From Rhizobium sp. RU33A (GTDB taxonomy: Bacteria; Pseudomonadota; Alphaproteobacteria; Rhizobiales; Rhizobiaceae), in the NCBI RefSeq assembly GCF_900156055.1, contig NZ_FTMQ01000001.1, forward strand, positions 558,001 to 622,000: a stretch of 64,000 bases of DNA, written 5' to 3'. Shown here piece by piece: positions 57,890-64,000 of the stretch; the first letter of the stretch is position 1; each line of letters begins with the position of its first letter. A program made the translations under genes and the position numbers. The notes below the pieces were generated by a model. It saw only the letters and a list, made by a program, of their open reading frames with translations. It did not search any database and was not told the origin of the DNA.

Positions 57890-59473
57890 TCAGTGATGAA
57901 ACTCGGCACTGGGTTCCGTCAGCCGTCCATACACTTCCGCATAGCTTTCTGCACTACGGTCCCAGGAATAGTCTGCACGCATCGCCTGTAACTGCAGCCT
58001 TGCCCACTGGCGCTTGTCGCCATAAGCATCGACTGCACGACGCAAGGCATGGCGCAGACCCTCCGGTCGAACCGGATGGAACTGGAAGCCGGTCGCAGCG
58101 CGGGCTGAAATCGCCGCATCATTGGCGTCGATGATGGTCTCGGACAGGCCTCCGGTTCGCGACACCACAGGCACGCATCCGTAGCGCAGCGCATAGAGCT
58201 GTGTCAGGCCACAAGGCTCGAAACGCGATGGCTGGATGATGGCGTCAGAGCCACCGTGAATGAGATGCGCGGTCGGCTCACTGTAGCCGACGGAGACTGC
58301 CATGCGTCCGGGGAAGCGGGCGGCTGTCGCCTTCAAGGCATCCTCGATCTCGTGGTCACCCTGGCCGTGCACGATGAGCCGGCCGCCACGATAGAAGATC
58401 TCGTCCGCGACTTCGGCCAGCATGTCCATGCCCTTTTGCCACGTAATGCGGGTAACGGCTGAAAAGAGCGGCCCGTCGCCCGGCTCCAGATTGAAGCGCT
58501 CGAGCAGCAGGGCCTTGTTGTTCTTCTTGTTGCGCACGGTCTTCACGTCGTAGCGGAAAGGCAGGTACGGATCCGTGGCCGGATTCCAGACCTCCTTGTC
58601 GATCCCGTTGACGATCCCTTGCAGTCTGTCCGCACGCGCGTTCAGCACACCGTCCAGTCCCATGCCGAAGGTCGGCGAGAGAATTTCCCGCGCATAGGTG
58701 GGGCTGACGACAGTGATGTGATCGGCCGTCACCAGGCCACCCTTCAGGTAGCTGATGTCGCCGAAATATTCCATGTGCTCGACGGAATAGACCTCCGGCG
58801 GCAAGCCGATCCGCGGCAGGAGCGACGCCGAATACTGACCTTGGAAGGCGAGGTTGTGGATGGTGAGCACGACGGGCACTGCAGAGCCCATCTGGCGGAG
58901 ATAAACAGACGTCAGCGCAGACTGCCAGTCATGGGTATGCACCAGATCCGGCTTCCAGCCGGGCAAAACCCCTGCCGCAATCTCGGCGCCGGCAAGCGAA
59001 AGCACTGCAAACCGCTTCCAGTTGTCGGCATGATCGAAGCCGTGTTCGTCGACATAAGGACCGCCCGGACGATCATAGAGCGCCGGTGCATCAAGGACGA
59101 AGAGGCTGAGGCCGTCGATCTCCAGATGGCGCAAGGTCGCCTTTTCGCCGAGCAGATCGTCGAATTCCATGAGCGGCGGATGAAGGCGCGCGAGCGCGAG
59201 GATCGACGGATATCCGGGCACGAGCGTGTGGGTCTCGATGCCATAGGAGGAAAGTGCCTTCGGCAGCGCTCCGGTTACGTCCGCCAGACCGCCGGTCTTG
59301 ACCAGCGGATAAATTTCCGAGGTGACTGCCAGCACATGCAGAGGTACCCGTGTCGGGTAATGACGGCGCGGGCCATCCTCCTCCTCGTCCCGGTGATAGG
59401 CTTCCCGCACCCGCTGGATGAATTGCGCCCGGCTGAGTGCCAGTGAAAGATCGACTCCCGCCACTTTGGTCAC
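57890..59473 (-). CDS. glgA: Glycogen synthase (ADP-glucose starch/glycogen synthase)
   Basis: The 527-aa GT5 enzyme elongates glycogen from ADP-glucose. The ADP-glucose motif is SEIYPLVKTGGLADV, followed by HTHDWQSAL, and the C-terminal EPCGLTQLYALRYG and TGGLSETI motifs are intact. It starts at GTG 59473 with AAGGAG upstream and overlaps the DUF2934 gene by 4 bp (GTGA). This adds about 45 residues before the usual N-terminus; they include a charged DEEEDG segment. The rest of the glg operon is absent, so this may be an additional, stress-linked copy. The EcfG-like promoter at 59897-59921 would drive it. Confidence 0.92.
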   Translation of the reverse strand: MTKVAGVDLSLALSRAQFIQRVREAYHRDEEEDGPRRHYPTRVPLHVLAVTSEIYPLVKTGGLADVTGALPKALSSYGIETHTLVPGYPSILALARLHPPLMEFDDLLGEKATLRHLEIDGLSLFVLDAPALYDRPGGPYVDEHGFDHADNWKRFAVLSLAGAEIAAGVLPGWKPDLVHTHDWQSALTSVYLRQMGSAVPVVLTIHNLAFQGQYSASLLPRIGLPPEVYSVEHMEYFGDISYLKGGLVTADHITVVSPTYAREILSPTFGMGLDGVLNARADRLQGIVNGIDKEVWNPATDPYLPFRYDVKTVRNKKNNKALLLERFNLEPGDGPLFSAVTRITWQKGMDMLAEVADEIFYRGGRLIVHGQGDHEIEDALKATAARFPGRMAVSVGYSEPTAHLIHGGSDAIIQPSRFEPCGLTQLYALRYGCVPVVSRTGGLSETIIDANDAAISARAATGFQFHPVRPEGLRHALRRAVDAYGDKRQWARLQLQAMRADYSWDRSAESYAEVYGRLTEPSAEFHH

Positions 59474-59733
59474 CCTTTCCGGCTCCTTGAAGCCTTTTTG
59501 ACCGGACGAACCGGCTCCTCGGTGATCACGAGACCTTCCTGCTCTGCCGAGGTCTTGGCCTCGGCGATCCGACGGCCCGACTTGGCCGTAGTCTGGCGTG
59601 CTGATGCCTGCAGGGTTTCCCAGTCGGTGAGTGCTGTCTGCCAATGTGCTTCGTCCCGGCCATCGGGACGACCTTCCTCTTCCCACAGCGAATAGGCTCG
59701 CCGGGCAATCCAGTCATAGTCGCGTTCAGGCAT
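59470..59733 (-). CDS. DUF2934 domain protein
   Basis: The 87-aa protein carries the DUF2934 pattern near its N-terminus (IARRAYSLWEEEGRPDGRD followed by HW) and a basic C-terminal tail (VKKASRSRKG). GGAGAATT precedes the ATG at 59733. It is coupled to glgA by overlap. DUF2934 genes commonly neighbour glycogen/trehalose genes in rhizobia, but their role is unknown. Confidence 0.87.
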   Translation of the reverse strand: MPERDYDWIARRAYSLWEEEGRPDGRDEAHWQTALTDWETLQASARQTTAKSGRRIAEAKTSAEQEGLVITEEPVRPVKKASRSRKG

Positions 59734-59896
59734 GGCAATTCTCCGTCGTCGCCCAATGCCCGTTCCACACGCAATCGTCTTCGGCCGAGCGCGGTCTCGT
59801 CGCACCCGCCGGCTCACCGGCTAGATCTGTCTTCGATACCCCCATACCGACTTCGGATCCTCCGGCTCAACATTGGAGAAGAACAGGCAAGATAGG

Positions 59897-59921
59897 AACG
59901 CCATCAGGGGCAAACGGTTCC
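59897..59921 (-). promoter_or_regulatory. EcfG/RpoE2-type promoter motif for DUF2934-glgA
   Basis: On the minus strand GGAAC (59921-59917), N16, CGTT (59900-59897) is a perfect consensus match. It is 163 bp before the DUF2934 start. It lies back to back with the equally perfect plus-strand site before ku. Confidence 0.75.
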
Positions 59922-59950
59922 CGTTGCAACTGGCGATTTGAGCGGTCATC

Positions 59951-59975
59951 GGAACTGTTCCTTGCCGGGGGCGTT
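59951..59975 (+). promoter_or_regulatory. EcfG/RpoE2-type promoter motif for ku
   Basis: GGAAC-N16-CGTT is a perfect match to the general-stress consensus and ends 45 bp before the ku ATG. It links end-joining repair to the general stress response. Confidence 0.78.
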
Positions 59976-60020
59976 TTCCGGGCAGTGCCGTGGCTGGATG
60001 CCGTTCGGGAGGTTGGGCAA

Positions 60021-60827
60021 ATGGCGCAGCGTGCGTTCTGGAAGGGTTATCTGAAACTGTCTCTCGTGACCTGTCGGGTGGCGATGACGCCGGCCGTCAC
60101 CGAAAGCAGCAAGCTTCGTTTTCACAACATCAATCGCAAGACCGGCAACCGGGTTGTCAGCCGCTATGTCGATGCCGAAACCGGCAAGCCCGTCGACGAT
60201 GAAGATCAGGTGAAGGGCTACGAGCGAGGCGAGGACGATTACATCCTGTTCGAGGATGATGAACTCGATGATGTGGCGCTGGAAAGCACACGGACGATCG
60301 ATATCGAGAGCTTCGTCCCGCGCAGTTCGATCGGCTGGATCTGGTACGACAGCCCGCATTATCTGGCGCCCGCTGACAAGGTAAGCGAGGAAGCCTTCGC
60401 CGTCATCCGCGAAGCCATGCGCAAGACCGACACCGGCGGCATCGCCCGTCTCGTACTCTATCGCCGCGAACATGCCGTGCTCCTCGTCCCCCGCGACGAC
60501 GGCATGGTCGTCTGGACGATGCGCTACGGCGATGAGGTTCGCGAACCTGATCCCTTCTTCAAGCAGGCAGGCCGTTCCGAAGTCTCGGCCAGTGCCAAGA
60601 CCATGATGAAGAAGCTGATGGAGGCACGCCTCAGAGACTGGGATCCGAAGCTCGTCCGGGATCCGGTTGAGGAGCGCCTGCACGAAATCATCGAAAGCCG
60701 CACCAAGAAGTCCAAGCGGACGAAGCCGAAGAAAGCGACAGAACCTGAGCGCAAGGACAATGTCATCGACATCATGGAAGCCCTCAAGCGAAGCCTCGCT
60801 TCTGAGAAGAAGACGACGCGGAAATAG
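60021..60827 (+). CDS. ku: Ku protein, non-homologous end joining (copy 1)
   Basis: The 268-aa protein has the bacterial Ku core: AFWKGYLKLSLV at the start, a central beta-barrel with PHYLAPAD, and the region GGIARLVLYRREHAVLLVPRD. A Lys-rich C-terminal tail (about 225-268) is the usual DNA/LigD-binding extension. Ku homodimers bind broken ends and recruit LigD, encoded convergently 6 bp away. GGGAGG precedes the ATG at 60021. The 190-residue upstream extension of the frame runs through the promoter and is rejected. Confidence 0.94.
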   Translation: MAQRAFWKGYLKLSLVTCRVAMTPAVTESSKLRFHNINRKTGNRVVSRYVDAETGKPVDDEDQVKGYERGEDDYILFEDDELDDVALESTRTIDIESFVPRSSIGWIWYDSPHYLAPADKVSEEAFAVIREAMRKTDTGGIARLVLYRREHAVLLVPRDDGMVVWTMRYGDEVREPDPFFKQAGRSEVSASAKTMMKKLMEARLRDWDPKLVRDPVEERLHEIIESRTKKSKRTKPKKATEPERKDNVIDIMEALKRSLASEKKTTRK

Positions 60828-60833
60828 CGTTCC

Positions 60834-63416
60834 CTAGCGGACCTTTCTCTTTTTCCCGAGTGTAAACACCAGCGGCACTTCAGCCTTGCGGAAGTCGGCC
60901 CATGGATCGGCATCGAGGCTCGCCAGCCGTGCGGGCACGTTTTCGACGGTGAAATGGTTGGGAAGGATGTCGGGGCTCAACTCCTCGAACGAGAGCGGCA
61001 TCGACACGGGTGCCCCGGGCCGAGCGCGGGTGGAATAGGGGGCGACCGCCGTCGCGCCCCGTCCGTTGCGCAGGTAGTCGATCAGGATCTTGCCCTTGCG
61101 TTTTGCCTTGCTGACCGTCGAGACATAATCGGTCGGACTGTCAGCGCTCATGCTGTCCGCCAGCGCCTTCATGGCCGCCTTGACGTCGGGCCATTTCGCT
61201 TTCGGCTTGAGTGGCGCCACCACATGCAAGCCTTTCCCACCCGAAGTCTTGACGAAACCTGTAAGGCCCATGTCCTCAAACCGCTGACGCACCTCGAAGG
61301 CCGCTTCAATCACCCGTTCCCAGGTGACATCGGGACCGGGATCGAGGTCGATATTCACCATGTCCGGCCGCTCGAGATCGCCGGCCCGCGAGCCCCAGGG
61401 GTGGATTTCGAGCGCAGCCCCCTGTACCAGGGAGAGCAGCCCTTCGATATCGTGGATGCCCACGTGACCCTCGTCGTCTTGTGGGTCGCGGATGGTGATG
61501 ATCTCCTTGCGCATACCGCGCCAACCATGTTTCTGGAAGAAGCACGCCTTCTCGTGCCCCTCCGGGCATCGCAACAAGGCGAGTGGCCGGTCGACGATGA
61601 ACGGCGCGATACGGGGCCAGACCATGGCATAATAGTCCGCAAGCCCTTCCTTCGTGACGCCAGCCTCCGGCCAATAAAGCCGGTCGGGATGTGTCAGGGT
61701 AATGTCACGGCGTGCAGCCTGCGCTTCGGCCTTTTTCTTCCTGTCCGTAGCCGAGCCAGTCTTGCCAGCCCCGGCCTTCTTGGTCGATGCAGCTTCCGTC
61801 GGGACCTCCTGGATCACGTCCCTTGCAGCCTTGTCTTCGCGCAGCCCACGGAAGGATGCATGGCGCAGGTGAGCGTCCCCAGTCCATCCGCGAAATTCGA
61901 TCTCGGCGACCAGTTCCGGCTCGACGAAGACCGCATCCTTGCGCTCCGCCCTCGTCAGCTTGTCTCTGAACGGGCTCTTGTCGCACAACAGTGGCTGAAG
62001 CCTGGTGAACACCTGCCGGGCCAACGTTCGGCTGTATCCGGTACCGACACGCCCGACATGACGCAGTCCATCCGCCTCGTTGACGCCCATGATCAGAGAA
62101 CCGATGGCTTTGTCGGAAACGGAAGAGGGCACATAGCCCCCGATGACCAGTTCCTGGCGGGCAGTGCATTTCGACTTGACCCACTCCCGTCCGCGACCGG
62201 ACCGGTAGGTCGCATCGGCGACCTTGGAGATCACCCCTTCGAGACTGAGACGACAGGCATGTTTAAGGACGAGATCGCCGCTCTCGTCGAAATGGCTGGA
62301 ATACTTGAGCGGCACGCCGGCCTCGCTGATCAATGGCTCCAGCAGTGCCTTGCGGTCCCTGAGCGAGGCGCCGGTCAGGTCCTGTCCGTCAAGATGCATG
62401 ATGTCGAAGAGGTAGTATGTGAAGCGATCATCACGACCGTCGCTCAGATCCTGCTGAAGGAGAGAAAAGTCGCTGCTGCCATTGCCGCTTTCGACCACGA
62501 TTTCACCGTCGAGCAGTGCCATCTGAACAGGCAGCCCCTTCAGAGCCGACACCAGCCGCTCACCGAAGCGCTCCGTCCAGTCCAGCCCCGTCCGCGTCAA
62601 TAGCTGCACCCGGCCATGATCGATCCGCGCCTGGATCCGGTAACCGTCCAGCTTGATTTCATGCAGCCAGCGGCTTCCTTTCGGCACTGACTGCAAGAGG
62701 GTGGCGAGTGCCGGGGCCAGGAAGTCCGGTAGGCCGCCCGCCTTGGCGCCCTTGATCGAGGCTGCGTTTGGCAAGGACGAACCTCCGCGTTCGGCAGGCG
62801 GTTTGACTTTCTTCGCTCCAGTCTTCCGCGAGTTCCAGACGGCTGCCTTGCCGTCGCCTTTCAGGCTTTCGATCGATCGACCGCTCTTCACCGACAGCGG
62901 CTTTTCCTCGACAATGTCGGGATCATCAGGTTGCCGTGCGGCCTCGTCTTCTCCCTTTATCAGAAGCCAGTTCTCGCGTGTTTCGCCCTCCTTGCGCGCC
63001 ATGCGCACCAGATGCCAGTGTCCGCCAAGTTTCTCGCCTTTCAGCGTGAACTCGAGGTGGCCCTTCTTGTAGCCCTTGCGCATGTCGTGGATAGGGTCCC
63101 ACGTACCACGGTCCCAGACGATCACTTCGCCGGATCCGTATTGTCCGGGCGGGATGATACCTTCGAAGTCGCCGTAAGCGAGAGGGTGATCCTCCACATG
63201 GACCGCCAGCCGCTTTTCGCCGGGCACCAGGCTTGGACCGCGCGTGACCGCCCAGCTTTTCAGCACACCGCCTATTTCCAGACGCAGGTCGTAATGCAGG
63301 CGTCTCGCCGCATGTTTTTGGATGACAAAGCTGTTGCCCTTGCTCGTGGCCTTTGCGGCCTTCGGTTCCGGCGTGGCCTTGAAGTCGCGTTTGCGCCGAT
63401 ACTCGGAGAGAGACAT
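60834..63416 (-). CDS. ligD: ATP-dependent DNA ligase D (multidomain)
   Basis: This 860-aa protein carries all three LigD activities. The 3'-phosphoesterase domain (about 30-190) has FVIQKHAARRLHYDLRLE. The ligase domain (about 240-540) has the nucleotidyl-lysine motif HEIKLDGYR and EGVISK. The polymerase/primase domain (about 590-850) has NIDLDPGPDVTW with catalytic aspartates and TSGGKGLHV. The domain order PE-ligase-polymerase is the usual one for rhizobia. It starts 2 bp after the stop of the second ku gene, forming a ku-ligD operon, and is convergent with ku copy 1. Confidence 0.96.
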   Translation of the reverse strand: MSLSEYRRKRDFKATPEPKAAKATSKGNSFVIQKHAARRLHYDLRLEIGGVLKSWAVTRGPSLVPGEKRLAVHVEDHPLAYGDFEGIIPPGQYGSGEVIVWDRGTWDPIHDMRKGYKKGHLEFTLKGEKLGGHWHLVRMARKEGETRENWLLIKGEDEAARQPDDPDIVEEKPLSVKSGRSIESLKGDGKAAVWNSRKTGAKKVKPPAERGGSSLPNAASIKGAKAGGLPDFLAPALATLLQSVPKGSRWLHEIKLDGYRIQARIDHGRVQLLTRTGLDWTERFGERLVSALKGLPVQMALLDGEIVVESGNGSSDFSLLQQDLSDGRDDRFTYYLFDIMHLDGQDLTGASLRDRKALLEPLISEAGVPLKYSSHFDESGDLVLKHACRLSLEGVISKVADATYRSGRGREWVKSKCTARQELVIGGYVPSSVSDKAIGSLIMGVNEADGLRHVGRVGTGYSRTLARQVFTRLQPLLCDKSPFRDKLTRAERKDAVFVEPELVAEIEFRGWTGDAHLRHASFRGLREDKAARDVIQEVPTEAASTKKAGAGKTGSATDRKKKAEAQAARRDITLTHPDRLYWPEAGVTKEGLADYYAMVWPRIAPFIVDRPLALLRCPEGHEKACFFQKHGWRGMRKEIITIRDPQDDEGHVGIHDIEGLLSLVQGAALEIHPWGSRAGDLERPDMVNIDLDPGPDVTWERVIEAAFEVRQRFEDMGLTGFVKTSGGKGLHVVAPLKPKAKWPDVKAAMKALADSMSADSPTDYVSTVSKAKRKGKILIDYLRNGRGATAVAPYSTRARPGAPVSMPLSFEELSPDILPNHFTVENVPARLASLDADPWADFRKAEVPLVFTLGKKRKVR

Positions 63417-63418
63417 GG

Positions 63419-64000
63419 TCAGCTCGCCTTCTTCTGCTTTGTCGTAGCCGTTGCCGCAGCTGTCTTCCGCTTCTGTGCGGATTTCTCCTCCCGGCCGCCG
63501 GCACTCTTGCGCAGTGCGTCGAGCAGGCTGGTGACATTCTCCGGCTTCCGTTTCGGCAGCTTCTTCGGTTTGCGGCCGGCAATCTTGGCTTTCACGAGTT
63601 CGGTCAGTGCCGTCTCGTAGCGGTCCTCGTACTGGCTCGGGTCGAATTCACCCATCTTCGTACTGATGATGTGACGCGCAAGATCCATCATCTCCTTGTC
63701 GATGCGAACCTTGGAGATGTCGGAAAAGCTCTCGGCCGGATCCCGGACCTCGTAGTCATAATTGAGGGTCGTCGCGATCAGCCCCCGCCCCTGAGGTCGA
63801 ACAAGGACGCTGCGAACCCTGCGAAACAACACGGTCCTTGCGATCGCAGCGACACCTTTCGTTTCCATGGTGCTGCGGATCAGGTCATAAGCCTCAACGG
63901 ATTGCCGATCGGCCGGCGCCAGGAAATACGGACGCTCCAGATAGAGGGTATCGATCTTGTCGCAATCCAGAAAAGCCGACAGCTCCAGACGCTTGTCGCT
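63419..64000 (-). CDS. ku: Ku protein (copy 2), 5' end beyond window
   Basis: The reading frame enters from the right edge. The 193 visible codons begin within the Ku barrel (SDKRLELSAFLDCDKIDTLY, then YFLAPAD) and include the C-terminal arm and a long Lys/Arg-rich tail (about the last 45 residues). The true start lies outside the window; the ATG at 63868 is internal to the domain. Its stop is 2 bp from ligD. The tail is longer and more basic than that of copy 1, so the copies may differ in DNA binding or partner choice. Confidence 0.92.
   Translation of the reverse strand, partial: SDKRLELSAFLDCDKIDTLYLERPYFLAPADRQSVEAYDLIRSTMETKGVAAIARTVLFRRVRSVLVRPQGRGLIATTLNYDYEVRDPAESFSDISKVRIDKEMMDLARHIISTKMGEFDPSQYEDRYETALTELVKAKIAGRKPKKLPKRKPENVTSLLDALRKSAGGREEKSAQKRKTAAATATTKQKKAS

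Noticed and set aside
60954..62603. A 549-codon frame antisense to ligD.
   Set aside because: No domain or start signal; ligD motifs are intact on the other strand.

Overview
The window looks like chromosomal DNA of a Rhizobiaceae alphaproteobacterium (Rhizobium/Agrobacterium relatives). The reasons are a G+C-rich composition, an Agrobacterium-type oxidative uronate pathway, a dual-Ku/LigD end-joining locus, an HWE-family sensor kinase, and repeated GGAAC-N16/17-NGTT promoter motifs of the EcfG/RpoE2 general stress response. No tRNA, rRNA, CRISPR array, insertion sequence or phage gene was seen.

Layout. (1) 1-3.3 kb: galacturonate oxidation, with udh divergent from a FadR-type regulator, then kdgD and a truncated gci. 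Both promoters overlap a shared operator-like motif. (2) 3.5-20.6 kb: a Lap-like adhesion system. It has a 3,359-residue surface protein, a TolC-type outer-membrane channel, an ABC exporter, an HlyD-type adaptor, a ribbon-helix-helix plus PAS protein and a LapG-like periplasmic protease. No LapD-type c-di-GMP receptor is present in the window. (3) 20.9-22.9 kb: a periplasmic-binding lipoprotein and a cytochrome b561. (4) 22.8-32.4 kb: an unusual group built around a RibA-like GTP cyclohydrolase II, a stand-alone RibD-type reductase and a PTPS-fold protein that has lost its catalytic residues. A dehydrogenase, a glycosyltransferase, methyltransferases, a CDP-alcohol phosphotransferase, a flippase-like membrane protein and a membrane sulfatase-fold enzyme accompany them. 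This is the best candidate for an undescribed biosynthetic system.

(5) 32.4-39.4 kb: hydroxycinnamate catabolism (AraC regulator, pobA, vdh, MarR regulator, fcs, ech). Matching promoter/operator architectures lie before vdh and fcs. (6) 39.6 kb: a CsbD stress protein. (7) 39.9-47.1 kb: a kip/pxp-like operon (NRAMP transporter, pxpA, D-glutamate-cyclase-like gene, fused pxpBC, fused biotin carboxylase-BCCP) divergent from a GntR regulator. Its two carboxylase-like subunits together carry the domains of urea carboxylase. (8) 47.1-51.8 kb: miscellaneous genes (SDR, thioesterase, an unknown 282-aa protein, histidine phosphatase, GH25 lipoprotein, a small Pro-rich protein).

(9) 51.9-64 kb: a stress/carbohydrate/DNA-repair region with treZ, glgA, BON and DUF2934 proteins, an HWE kinase, several small proteins, ku, ligD and a second ku cut by the right edge. 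Six EcfG-like promoter motifs sit in front of genes here and a seventh precedes csbD. This suggests the region is largely a general-stress-response regulon.

All functions were assigned by reading the translated sequences and recognising families; no database search was run. Start codons were moved from the longest reading frame where a ribosome-binding site and family length favoured another site.
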